From NCBI GenBank assembly GCA_947650285.1, contig CANTFL010000199.1:294860-358859 (forward strand): a stretch of DNA of 64,000 nt. The letters run 5' to 3'. The DNA comes from Hyaloperonospora brassicae. Lineage: Eukaryota; Oomycota; Peronosporomycetes; Peronosporales; Peronosporaceae. This document shows, one piece after another, positions 1 to 9,854 of this stretch; the first letter of the stretch is position 1, and every line of letters starts with the position of its first letter. Under the pieces are notes generated by a model that had not been told where the DNA came from, did no database searches, and worked only from the letters and a program-made list of their open reading frames with translations. Made by a program: the position numbers and the translations under genes.

Positions 1-704
1 GTGTGCTGTGTTGAAGCATGCACCGAATTGTTGATGGCGAATTCCACCATGGGTAGGAATTCGGTCCAACTCGGAAACGAGTGAACATATCCTCGAAGGA
101 TCTCTTCGAGGACACGGTTCGCACGTTCCGTCTGACCATCTGTTTCGGGATGGTCAGAAGTGGACATCTTCAATCGTGTTCCGAGAGTACGGAACACGGT
201 TTGCCAAAATGCCGCCGTGAACCGAGGGTCCCGGTCGGATGCGAGTTCACGGGGTAACCCGTGGAGTCTAAAGACCGTGTCTAGAAAGACACGAACACAA
301 CCTTGAGCCTTGATCGACTCAGGGACTGCAGCAAGATGGACTATCTTGCTGAATCGGTCAACAAACACAAGAATACCATTATTCTTGTGAGCCTCTTCGG
401 GAAACCCGAAGACGAAGTCCATTGAAACGGACTGCCAGCACTCTGTCGGAACAGGCAGAGGCTGCAATGGCGCACGGGATGAAGGACTAGGCTTTACCCG
501 TTGACAAACCTCGCAAGCACGTATGTACTTGCGAACAAACTGATACTGGCAGGGCCAGTAAAAGTCACGACTTACCGTGAGGTAAGTCTTTTCCCTTCCA
601 CGATGGCCGCTTGTTGGGGCATCGTGACACTCATACATGATGCGCAATCGCAAATCATGATGAGCGGGGACGACTACACGAGGCGTGTCGTCGGCAATAG
701 CTGT
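1..704 (-). pseudogene. Element A integrase (partial, runs off left edge)
   Basis: The integrase inserts the cDNA copy into the genome. My own reading of the minus strand is open from about 704 to 1. It shows the N-terminal zinc-binding HHCC module (CHDAPTSGH then CEVCQ) and the catalytic core with D in SMDFVFG, D in ASDRDPRF and E in DGQTERANR, the Ty3/gypsy D,D,E set. It is in frame with the RNase H/linker segment at 705-1001 but separated from it by one TAA stop (705-707). The C-terminal part and 3' LTR are beyond the window. This region has no closed ORF because the frame leaves the window. Confidence 0.9.
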
Positions 705-2303
705 TTAGTACAGCAATCCGTTGCGTGTACAATACCGATCCGATGAGGATCGGTACCAAGCCGGTAAATCCCTCATGGATTTACTGGGTGGATTCACCAG
801 ATGATCCATCAATCGTAGAAAATCCTTATCTTCCGCGTATGAATTTCGTACGTCGTCAAGTAAACTTGACGACGGGACACTGACTGACAGTGTCGCAACA
901 GTGAGCTTATCCTCACTGTTGGATTGTGCGTCCGGCTCGAAATCGGGCCGGCGCGAAAGCGCATCATCGACGACATTGAGTCGTCCCGGTTTATACCCCA
1001 CGGAGAAGTTATACTACGCGAAGAAAGACAGCCACCTCGCCATTCTTTGCGAGAGGTGTGGGCTGTTTACGGCCGTGCGTAATGACGCATGGTCCGTGTA
1101 GACAACAAACGGTCTATCTTCCAAGAGATAGATGCGAAACTTAGCCAGTGCGTACTTCATGGCAAGGAGTTCCTTGTCATGCACTGGGTAATTACGCTCA
1201 GCTGCTTGCAGCTGACGCGACTGATAACAGATGACGCGCTCCGCGCCATCTGCATCGAACTGCATTAACGCACAGCCGATTGCGAAATCGCTGGCGTCAC
1301 AGACCACATGAAATGGTCTGTCCTGATCTGCAATCGTTAAGATCAGCGATTGCATCAAGCTTTGCTTGATACCCTCAAAGGAACGCTGGCACTCAGCGTT
1401 CCATGACCACTTAACATTTTTCTTGAGCAGACAAGAAAGATGAACAGTCATCTCGGCGTAGTTGCGAGAGTACTTGTGCAAGTACGCCGCTAGCCCAAGG
1501 AACTTCCTTAGTCCCTTGACATCGACTGGCACTGGCCAGTCGGTGATCGCCTTGATCTTTTCGGGGTCAGGGTGTACGCCGTGTTTACCCACGATGCACC
1601 CAAGAAGTGGTATTTCGCTAGCCGCGAATATACACTTCTTGAGGTTTGCGTACAACTTATACTTGCGCATAAGTTAAGGAACCTGACGAACGTGAGTTCT
1701 GTGAACTTCAACGTCCGTCTTTCCGTCTATAGCCGGGCTATGGACGAACACATCGTCGAAGTAACTCGGTGCGAAGTCTCGCACCGGTCTCAACAGATTT
1801 GTAACACATCTGTTGAATGTTGCAGGGGCATTACTCAGCCCCTGTGGCATCACTAGCCACTCCCACAGCATCCCGCTGGGGGTACTCACTGCCGTGAATG
1901 GGGTGTCCCGTTCACGCATCAGGATCTGATAGAATCCATCCATCAGATCCATGGACGAAAAGATGGTACTCTTTGACATACCATCTATGATTACGTCCTT
2001 CCTCGGTATCGGCGTCTGAGCCGGTACCGTTGCAGCATTCAGCTTGTCGAATGCGTGCACTATCTGCCACCCTCCTGTGGCCTTTCGCGCACAGAAGGTC
2101 GGAGAGCTGTGAGGGGATGTTGATTCCCTCACATGGCCCGCTGCTAAGCGATCGGCAAAGAACTTGTAGATCGCTAGTACTTGTTCACGAGGCATTGGCC
2201 ACTGCTTCATGACACAGTACTTCGAGCCCGGTTTGAGCTCGATCTCGTGTCGAGTGCCCTTTGTCCTTAGGCAACTCGCAAGGTACGGATTCAGGGAACA
2301 CAT
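705..2303 (-). pseudogene. Element A reverse transcriptase and RNase H
   Basis: Copies the element RNA into cDNA and removes the RNA strand. The RT part (2303-1674) has the fingers/palm motifs ending in the catalytic YFDD at 1752-1763. The RNase H part (1670-1014) shows VCDAS, KELLAM and YTDHAS, the D-E-D set of Ty3-type RNase H, and 1001-705 is the linker to integrase (YKPGRLNVVDDALSR). Three in-frame stops interrupt it: TAA at 1674-1676, TAG at 1014-1016 and TAA at 705-707. RT joins the protease region through a one-base frameshift near 2250, where the residues around PKDKG are split between two frames. The gene is therefore dead although nearly full length. Confidence 0.93.
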
Positions 2304-3600
2304 CCCTGAATTCGATCAAATCCTTATACAAAGGATTCGCCTGAAGTGACTCCCAGGATTGAGACGTGTATCGCTCAATCCGAGTCTTCTCATCGAGGAC
2401 ACTTTCGTCCATCGATGAGCTGCTGAGAACCCGTTCGTTCTCAGCAAATACGTCTGCCGACCGAATTTCGGCCACATACTCATCCTCCGTGACGAGTATG
2501 CAGATCTGCTTGACTTTGCCACTACGCAGATCACGCAAGAACCGTTTCGGTTCTAGCGTTGGCAACTGAGTTGTCTCCGAAGTTGACTTCGGAGGCACAA
2601 TCAGATCAAGCGTATAAGCGCCAACGCTTGATCCTTCATTAACCAAGACGTTCAACGACTCGTTTCTTCCTGGGAACTTGCTTCCACAGGTTGCTGAGGT
2701 CCTGATCCTTCAGCAAGTGACTCTAGAGGAATTCCTACCTCAAGTACGTGGGGACTTATTCCCTCGACGTCTTCTGACTGTGGCTGTGCAACCACAGTCA
2801 GGAACCGATCCTCTACGGTCGACTCTCCAGTCGACCTAGGATATTCATGTTGCCCCTTGGGGGCAACAGATTTCTTTCTTTTAAGATGCTGCCCGCTAGG
2901 CATGCATCCATGTCCCGGTCCACTCGACTTATTCGAGTGGTGGACCTTCGGCGCAGCCTGTACTTCTGTACATCCGCCGGGAGCTTGCTCCACAGTGTAG
3001 TGATCAACTACACTGTGATCTTGTGCAGTCGTGCTAACGACCGTACCGCAAGTGAGGCCATCGCACTCACTCGTAGAACATCCACACGCTTGTGGACGCT
3101 CCAAGATGTTCATCAGATGGCCATCTGATGAACAAGAGGCAGGCATCTTCACGAATCGATGCTGCCAGCTCACCCTTGGCTCGTACTTTCTGAGCCAAGG
3201 TAATCTCAGGATGACATCAAATTTGTCATCCAGATCTAGCACGATGAAGTCATCATCGTACTGTTCGCCCTCTAACGTGTAGTGGATTCCTACTACACGT
3301 TTCTCAACGGTTATCGATGCGCCTGTTGCTAGGCGCACCGTCATCCTTGTGAGGGGAATGTCGCGCTCAACGAACTTGATCCTACGACCCTCTAGTGACT
3401 GGCGTCGAACAAAGTTGTTCGACGCCCCACAGTCTACTAGGGCACGAAGCGACAAATCATTTGTCGCTTCCAACTTCAAGGTGATGAGCGAAACGTCATC
3501 ACCAGGTGCAGAGACACACAATGATTGTGTATCTGGAGCAACTTTCGTCAAGAGATTTGCAAAATCTCTTGAGGTTGCTGGATCAGTAGGGCGCTCCGCT
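2250..3600 (-). pseudogene. Element A aspartic protease and N-terminal pol region
   Basis: The segment 3551-2652 carries the retropepsin active-site motif VDCGAS (Asp about 40 residues into the segment that begins at 3551), which cuts the Gag-Pol polyprotein. The frame can be followed upstream without a stop to the gag stop codon region near 3605, so protease has no start of its own and is in the -1 frame relative to gag. It continues through 2655-2250 as the usual spacer before RT, ending in DVFPESVPCELPKDKG, after which the frame shifts. Ser/Gln-rich sequence between 2700 and 2950 is probably a disordered linker. Confidence 0.85.
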
Positions 3601-3623
3601 CCTACTGACCCCGACCATTTTTT
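3583..3623 (-). promoter_or_regulatory. Candidate -1 ribosomal frameshift signal between gag and pol of element A
   Basis: On the minus strand the gag codons TCA AAA AAT (heptamer A AAA AAT, 3617-3623) form an X-XXY-YYZ slippery site in the zero frame. It is followed by an 8-nt spacer (3609-3616) and a stem-loop at 3583-3608 whose outer arm TCAGTAGG pairs perfectly with CCTACTGA, extended inside by GCG/CGC around one bulged A. A -1 shift here leads into the protease frame with no stop, whereas the zero frame stops 9 nt after the spacer begins. The spacing is canonical. Caution: hairpins of this kind are found all over this element. Confidence 0.6.
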
Positions 3624-4756
3624 GACGGTCCGTCTCGCTGTTGCGGCTTCGCAACAGCGCTCGACCCACGCCCATTGCTCTTTCTGGCAAAAGGTCGTCC
3701 ATTTCGCTCAGTACTGTTTGGTACTGGGCGTGGAGCACTACACTCGTATGCGTAGTGCCCTAACTTCTGACAGCGATTGCACCTCTGCAATCGCTTGTTG
3801 TTCGAAGAGCCAGGTCTCTCGCTCTCAACATAGCAGAGGTCCATTGGTTCTGGGCCTCTGATCTCTTGTCGTCTCGGTGGACGATAAGAGTTTGAGCTAG
3901 CATGAGCCTGTCTCATGCTAAAGTCTTCCTGTTCCGCGGCTGATATCGCATTTTCCAGCGTATTCAGCTCAAGGCGGAACAGGTGGCTCCTGACGGGCCC
4001 TTCTGCGAGCCCTTGCATGAACACCGAAATCAACGTGTGTTCATGGACTGGGTTAGCAGTTATACTACTCTCGAGGAGTCGTATATGTTGAGCGTAAGCG
4101 TGCACATCACGCTTACCCTGCTTGAGTTTCAGGAGCTCTGAACGAGCCCTGAACTCAGCCCGTGGCGGCTCAAACGTTTGTCTGAGCCGGAATTTGAAGT
4201 CATCTAGCGACCTAAACACATGTGGGTCGCTACTCCCGAGTCCCAGGGACCAAGTTTTGGCACGCCCTGCCAAGTGGGTCTGAGCAAATGTGAGTTTCAT
4301 TTGCTCATCTTAGACGCGACGATCCCTTAGGGCTCTGTCGAGTTCGACAAACCATAGTAGCAGGGAGTCCTCCGGGACTCCACTGTACTTGGAGATGTCA
4401 ACCTCCATGACTTTGGGACGACGCGCATGCGCCGTCCCGCCCACAGCAGCATGGAATTGCTGCTGTCTCAACAGCTCCGTCTGTTGAGCACCGAGTTCTC
4501 TCAACTGCTCGGCCTGTTGAGAGCCTTGCTGGTGAAGCAAGGCTACTTTCTCCCTCTCGATGGCAAGTTCATTTTGAATGAACTTGGCTATAGCGGCATG
4601 TTGTTGGTCTCTGTATAGAGACTCAAACATGGTGCTGACGACGAGTTCGCCTACGGTAGAACTCATTCGTTCTACCGCACCCCATTCGATGTCACTCAAA
4701 TGGGTAAACCCTTCACGCGTGGCGTGAAAGGTGTCTTCTTCATCCAACATGTTCAT
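3602..4756 (-). pseudogene. Element A gag
   Basis: Structural protein that packages the element RNA. The first segment (4756-4310) has a coiled-coil, Gln-rich stretch (QQAEQLRELGAQQTELLRQQ). The second (4300-3602) has the Gag capsid-like helices and a C-terminal zinc knuckle CNRCQKLGHYAYEC (C-x2-C-x4-H-x4-C). Both lie in the same frame and are split by a single TAA at 4310-4312. The start codon at 4756 lies 45 nt inside the LTR edge. The gag stop (3602-3604) follows a slippery heptamer, so pol is probably made by -1 frameshifting. Confidence 0.88.
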
Positions 4757-4790
4757 GTTGGATGATGTGGTCCTTGGAAGGACTACAAAA

Positions 4791-4798
4791 TGCTACCA
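4791..4798 (-). other. Element A primer-binding site (initiator tRNA-Met type)
   Basis: Two nucleotides inside the LTR edge the minus strand reads TGGTAGCA, complementary to a tRNA 3' end TGCTACCA. Many eukaryotic initiator methionine tRNAs end this way. The match is only 8 nt, so the tRNA identity is a suggestion. Confidence 0.55.
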
Positions 4799-4800
4799 GG

Positions 4801-5191
4801 TGTAACGGGGCACACCCTTGCGTGAACTTAACGCAAGGGTTTTGGGTGCCCCGACAGACGTACACGTGGCAAGCGAGAAAGCGTAGGTAGGGTAAAAGTA
4901 GAACTGTTATATTAATAAATTAAGTCTTTAAACTACTGTCTCTTCGTTTGACTTAATTCAATTATACTAATATAACTGGATGTATGGTGACGTCTCGTCA
5001 CCACTCATTGCGCGCGTCTTGCGGCGATTGGTGGGTTGATATCATCAAGATATCAACCAATAAACAGACCCTTTGGTCGACCCTTCAATATCACCACTTT
5101 GGTGATATTGTTTAAAGAATATCCATCTTTATATTCTTTATTGTCACTTTCCTTAAAGTGACAATTTCATGTAACGGGCTGCCCCGTTACA
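4801..5191 (-). repeat. Element A 5' LTR (391 bp)
   Basis: The LTR is bounded by the perfect 11-bp inverted repeat TGTAACGGGGC ... GCCCCGTTACA, much longer than the usual TG...CA. It contains several strong hairpins: a 10-bp stem at 4814-4840, a 7-bp stem at 5036-5056 and a 9-bp stem at 5142-5163. The partner LTR is outside the window, so the boundary rests on the terminal repeats and the adjacent primer-binding site. The right flank begins GTGAC. Confidence 0.85.
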
Positions 5192-6540
5192 GTGACAGTA
5201 AGTGCGACGCCGTCCAGCGATATGATCCGAAATTTTTACCAACCTGGTCTGACCTCCAGGCAGTGTCACTTCAAGAAACTGATCTGATCCTGGTAAATCA
5301 GCTGTTATGATGGCAGCTACTGTGCGTGTCACGGCTGAGCTAGTACTTTACATTGTGAGTCGCTCGCTAGCCAGAGAGCCGATGACAAAGATAAACCAAA
5401 TTGAAAATCTTCTTCCGCTTTGATTTGTGCAAACCTTCGTATGCTTTCCATCCGTCATGTGTTTGATATGTGTTGAATGCTTGGTAACGCATGCGCAACG
5501 GTAGGATCGTCCCAACAACGATAATCTTCTTGTGTCATGCGCTTAAGTCGTTTTGCTGTCATGAGATCTTTTATCTGCTACCACCGTCGAAATAAGAAAT
5601 TCTTCGTGGGAAGAAAATGCTTTTGCCAGAATACTGCTCCACTGTAATTTGCCAAAGCCGCTCTATGTGCAGCCGCAGAACTGAATGCATCTGCTGCGCC
5701 GTAGTATCATCCAGATCTGCAGCCAGTCGTTGTGCTGCAAATCCTATCGACAGCGACCGCGTCATCATCTACCGACATTTCTCACGTATCAGGCTGGACA
5801 GAATCGCCTTTTCATGAGCCCTAATTGAACTTAGTGGCTTTTGCTACTGACTATTTAAGGCCGGGTGTCGCCATCGCTTGTTGACGTGGCTAGCTCTGCA
5901 CCTTGCTAAAGAAGAAGCCTACTCGTTCAGCGCCAACATTTTCTTGGTGCTTACCCATCGAGGTTTGTAATTCGCAACCACAGTCTCAGATCTCTGCCCA
6001 GCACGATGCGCTGTTTTGGCCAAAGTTGATTCCTCCAGATTCGGAATGTCATACCAGTTGTTTTGTGCGTCGTCGAGAGGGTCCAAGTACGCTGGACATT
6101 TAAGTAGCCTGGCAACATATGCTGGAGCAGTATCCGCACGCAGCATTTTGACGGGTCTTATACTACATCCGGTTGGTTTGCTTGAGCACATCGATCCCGC
6201 AGCCACATGTCACATCCAAATGGTGGGTATGGACGTCCCTTTCGCTCGAACAATCTGGTATATGCTGCATGAAAGAAAACTTTCGGGTGTGTGTGACACC
6301 ACGAAGCATGCACTGTTTTGTGGCTGTGACGCTTGTCGACAGAACTAGCCGGATCCTTATATTGAACTGCATCTGCTTATAGAGATTGTGCAACGTGCCT
6401 TCAACATAAACTGATGACAGCTGGTAATATGGCGCGTATAGGCAAGTCCGATCAGCAGCACGTAAGCAGCCACCGCACAGGTTTGCCCACGACATGTCTG
6501 CGTTCATGACCGCCTTTCGCCACTGATGCTAGAATTAGGT
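5192..6540 (-). pseudogene. Unrecognised coding-like region, broken
   Basis: Several minus-strand open segments lie in a row: 6507-6163 (114 codons, with clustered Cys and His), 6206-5919 (95 codons) and 5768-5571 (65 codons), plus a third-frame stretch near 5540-5360. Their composition (balanced charges, few repeats) resembles protein coding rather than chance, but the frames differ and no full-length gene can be assembled. I do not recognise a family. It could be a decayed gene with introns or a diverged transposon gene. No start signal or promoter was identified. Confidence 0.25.
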
Positions 6541-6675
6541 TGTCTTAACGATCAGACTCATTAGATTCTGGTCTGGACGTCGCATGGCCGTCGTCTGGCC
6601 ATCGCCGCTAATGAATGGTCTTCCGCAGCTGAAGCACAAAACCGCCTCTGTGTCGCTATAGGATCTGCCTCCTTC

Positions 6676-6691
6676 TCTCATTTATCATTTT
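6676..6691 (+). promoter_or_regulatory. Oomycete Inr+FPR core promoter of the effector gene
   Basis: The sequence TCTCATTTATCATTTT matches 14 of 16 positions of the published oomycete core promoter GCTCATTYYNCAWTTT (initiator plus flanking promoter region). It lies 50 nt before the ATG at 6742, a normal 5' leader length for oomycete genes. It supports both the start choice and the view that this gene was transcribed. Confidence 0.65.
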
Positions 6692-6741
6692 GCGCCGCAC
6701 TGCGATCTTCCTTATCCAACCCTAGTCACTGTGTTCCTGGC

Positions 6742-7566
6742 ATGAAGCTCTTGTACCCCCGTGCTGTCTTCGTCACTGGCGTGCTGTCCGCTGTTTCAGA
6801 CAGCGCTTTGGAAAGCAACGAACCAGAGGCTGCGGCACCTGTTGCTCGTGCACACGAGCACACGACGGTCAAGAAATTACTAAGGACCGATTCTGTTGTC
6901 GAAGATGAGCAAGAAGAACGAGTTTTTTGGGGATTCATGGACGATGTCTTGAACATAGCAGCTCAAAGCGTGGATACTGCTGTGGGGACTGCCATCGATG
7001 TCATTCCCCGTGCTGTTGACGATGTCGTGAGCGCTATCGACGATGTTTATCATGCTGTGGATAATGCCGTGGACGCCGCCATGGATGCGGAACCTTCTAT
7101 TCGAGCATCTGCAACACACCGAAGCTCAGCGCACGTCCCCGTTCCACATGCACGTGCTAGAGAAGTGTCGCACTCGTTCCCAGTCGCTATAGAAAGGCTG
7201 GATGATCTTAAGTCAGAAGCCATCAGCATTATTTTGGATCACCGTTCCAATTTGGCGTCCCCTCCCCATTCGGTCGAGTATACAATCAAATATCTGGACA
7301 AATTTACCCCGTTCGAAGGGGCATATGTGATGCAAGCTGTTAAGTCGCATGGGGAGACGACTGATAAGGTGCTCAAATGGATGCGTTCGGTGGAAGATTC
7401 TCAGCTGCAAAGGATGAGAGAGGAAAACGTTCGCCCTGACGAACTTCGATCATCGTGGCTTGAGCCAGTGCGGGAGAATGGCGTGGAGTATCATGAGGAG
7501 GTTGTGGAAGCTGTGATAAACGATTTCGCGACCTATTTGGCACGGGCGGATGTACATCTCCAATGA
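6742..7566 (+). CDS. Secreted RXLR-like/EER effector candidate
   Basis: Predicted 274-residue secreted protein. Residues 1-22 look like a signal peptide (MKLLYPRA then a hydrophobic stretch, likely cleavage after about Ala22). At 44-48 is KKLLR, a variant of the RXLR host-delivery motif (K-L-L-R), and the EER motif sits at 58-60, the usual order and spacing for oomycete effectors. Residues about 80-115 form a heptad-like series of VDD/IDD units, probably an amphipathic helix. The remainder is charged and helical with no domain I can name; a WY fold is possible but not shown. The frame is intact, starts 50 nt after a near-consensus oomycete promoter and stands alone, away from other genes, as is common for effectors. 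The host target is unknown. Confidence 0.75.
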   Translation: MKLLYPRAVFVTGVLSAVSDSALESNEPEAAAPVARAHEHTTVKKLLRTDSVVEDEQEERVFWGFMDDVLNIAAQSVDTAVGTAIDVIPRAVDDVVSAIDDVYHAVDNAVDAAMDAEPSIRASATHRSSAHVPVPHARAREVSHSFPVAIERLDDLKSEAISIILDHRSNLASPPHSVEYTIKYLDKFTPFEGAYVMQAVKSHGETTDKVLKWMRSVEDSQLQRMREENVRPDELRSSWLEPVRENGVEYHEEVVEAVINDFATYLARADVHLQ

Positions 7567-8745
7567 GATTCCCTCTAGGTCTTCATAGGTCGGCCTGTTG
7601 AGGTTTATTTTTCCGTACCTTTAATGAGTCTACTTTTTTTGCGTTAATCTTATGTTTCCGTGCTATGACCGATCAGTCGCATCTTTATCACTCGCTTGCA
7701 TCTGACTAGTGCTGTTCACACAGCAATATAATAGTATAGCGGTAGCCCTAAATGATACCTTCGATAACGAAAAAATGAACTTTGCAACAAGTATTCGGAT
7801 ATGATTAGTCACATAAATAACAGCAGACATATTCGATGATAGTATTTAGATAGAGGTTGTCCCCGTTGGTCACGATGCAGCTACATTGACGACAGTAAAT
7901 CAAAAACATTGTCATACAGTTGCAGACACGCCACGTAGATAACGTGCCGGACTCACGATCTTTATTGATGTATATGGTGCTTCAAAGGGCTGGGAGATAG
8001 GCAAGTAATGTGGTTTTATAATGGACGACAGTTCCAAATTAATTTTGTGAGTCCTGCTTTTTACACAAACAAGGCGATGAACGACACGGGCGTTGTTTTA
8101 CGCTTGTGTCAACTAAGTCCTGTCTGTAGAAGCTTACTGACGTTAATGTACTACGTCAAAAAAAGTAAGGCTGTCTTATAAAGGGACTCGGTTGGTATTG
8201 AGACTAAAAGCGTTTTATTGTACCCTGCCGCTCCTCGTGCTTGTGTTTACATGTTTTGTAGAGCTGTACATGAAACAAATTATATGTAACAGAATGCCCA
8301 GACAGTACTGAACACCAGCTCTAACCACAGAGTGTGCAGGTGCATCGATACCGCTCGTACACCTACATGAAAAAAGTCTTTCCGATACGAAGACGTTTGT
8401 CGACGTCCAACAGAAAGCTATATTTTTTGTAGTTTAGCGTATCAATAAATTCTGCTTTTGCTTTATCACCTGTATCTTAATATAAGCAGGACCGGCAACT
8501 ACCTGCCCGCCACGATTGTGCGCGTTACTTTCTCATTGGAAACCTTGTTAATAAATATAATGGCATACGATAATTGACAGAGCCAAGATATTTGAATACT
8601 TCAGATCAATATAATTTTTTATGAAGTGTATCCGAATATAAACTGTTAAAGTGTGATGTTGCGGCGATATTTTTAAGATGTGTATTGCATATTAAGAGTA
8701 GTCGTAGGTTGATAAGTAGGCTTCCATCAATGGCAATTTTTATAT
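7567..8745. other. Non-coding AT-rich spacer
   Basis: Downstream of the effector gene I see no open frame with protein-like composition, no RNA gene and no long repeat. The first part should hold the effector 3' UTR. No clear polyadenylation signal could be assigned. Confidence 0.4.
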
Positions 8746-8822
8746 GGCCACGACTAGGGGCAGACCCCACTTTTGCTTGCGGCACACCCCATTTTCGCAA
8801 CGGGCACACCCGCCCGCCTGAA
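8746..8822 (+). repeat. Left terminal inverted repeat with three 22-bp tandem units
   Basis: After the outer GGCCACGACTA, three consecutive units of exactly 22 bp follow (8757-8778, 8779-8800, 8801-8822), sharing the pattern of four G/C bases, then ACACCC or AGACCC, then a pyrimidine tract. They look like repeated binding sites. Confidence 0.75.
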
Positions 8823-9790
8823 TCGATTAAAAGGACCTCACATTTTATAGTGAAGAATTATATGTCTAACAAGTAGTCACTTACTACTGCTTCCTATCTC
8901 CCAACGGTATACGGCAGATCCCCGCTTGCGCGAGATTATATCAATCCATCGTGTCCAGGGCGGTATCCAAACGAGAAATGACTGCTGCAATCTTTACTGT
9001 CTCGAACACGGTATCCAATCCGATAGTACAATACCGAGTGACCTGTTCATCGGCAGTGACAACGACTCGATTTTTTCGACATTTTTTTTACCGATAAAGT
9101 CACCGAGAAATACATAATGCTTACAGTACGTAAGGGGCTTTGAGGCTACGGTTGCTTTTGAGGTACTTACAGGTACATACCAATAAATGTCCCACTTCGG
9201 GCAGATCATTTCAAGAAAACAGATGAAAAATACGCACGAAAAAATTAATCATCATGCTAAAATTCCGTCGCTTTCTTTCATTTTCACTAAGGTTGTGAAT
9301 GTTCTATAGGTCCCACCACTATCGCACTTGTAGATAACCAGTTGCAGACCCCGCTTCGGTTCATTGATCTGGCGACGATGATGGTATACCCTTGATAGCC
9401 GTTTACCGTTTTTGAAGTTGTTTCCATTTCGTTTCTGGAAAAAAGCTGGTAACATTGAGAGCGTCAGGTGGGAATTAAATCTATTCCAGCGACAATTGTC
9501 CCTCTCACGGGCTTTCGTACGTCATTTTGTGAGTTCATCTGGTGTATGTTATATCCGGTAATTTCAGTCGTATTGTATGAGTATGAGTATGAGGGACATA
9601 GACTCAATTGCGCGGCCAAGACAGGTGTTTAATAGATGTTCTTCTTCTTTTGCATTAAATGGAATACACGTTAATGGCTAGATCCCTAGTCCAAACACAA
9701 TCAGCAATTCAGATAAGTGCTTCAACATTCAATTGTAATGTTCCGTACACACATTATTTTGCACCATATGATGTGACGTCCTTTATTTAT

Positions 9791-9845
9791 TCTCGGCGCG
9801 CGGGTGTGCCCGTTGCTTCAATAGAGTGTTCCCCTAGTCGTGGCC
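9791..9845 (-). repeat. Right terminal inverted repeat with two units
   Basis: On the minus strand this end shows the same outer 15 bp, then one diverged 22-bp unit and one well-conserved unit (CGGGCACACCCGC). The left end has three, so the ends are asymmetric. Confidence 0.7.
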
Positions 9846-9854
9846 TTTTTATAT

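Larger units (their letters stand above)
1..5191 (-). mobile_element. Element A: Ty3/gypsy LTR retrotransposon, 5' part (truncated by window)
   Basis: Read on the minus strand from right to left the order is LTR, primer-binding site, gag, protease, reverse transcriptase, RNase H, integrase, which is the Ty3/gypsy order. The second LTR lies outside the left edge. The reading frames are recognisable throughout but carry in-frame stops near 4311, 1675, 1015 and 706 and one frameshift near 2250, so this copy is defective. The element is unusual in being filled with short perfect inverted repeats from its integrase to its LTR; they stop at the element boundary near 5191. No second RNase H or antisense gene is seen in the part present. 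Confidence 0.92.
8746..9845. mobile_element. Non-autonomous Mutator-like (MULE-type) DNA transposon, 1100 bp
   Basis: Both ends carry inverted copies of GGCCACGACTAGGGG, and further in both share an inverted block GCAACGGGCACACCCGC. The element is flanked directly by a 9-bp target duplication TTTTTATAT (8737-8745 and 9846-9854), the length typical of Mutator-like elements. The interior (8823-9790) has no transposase frame, so it would depend on a transposase supplied elsewhere. It is AT-rich inside and GC-rich at the ends. Confidence 0.85.

Noticed and set aside
501..746. Plus-strand frame opposite element A integrase
   Set aside because: It is a shadow of the integrase coding strand; the minus strand has the zinc module and catalytic motifs.
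9578..9592. GAGTAT repeats as a telomere-like or microsatellite feature
   Set aside because: Only about three units; too short to be meaningful.
8746..9845. Solo LTR
   Set aside because: Ends are inverted GGCC repeats, not TG...CA, and the flanking duplication is 9 bp, which fits a Mutator-like element.
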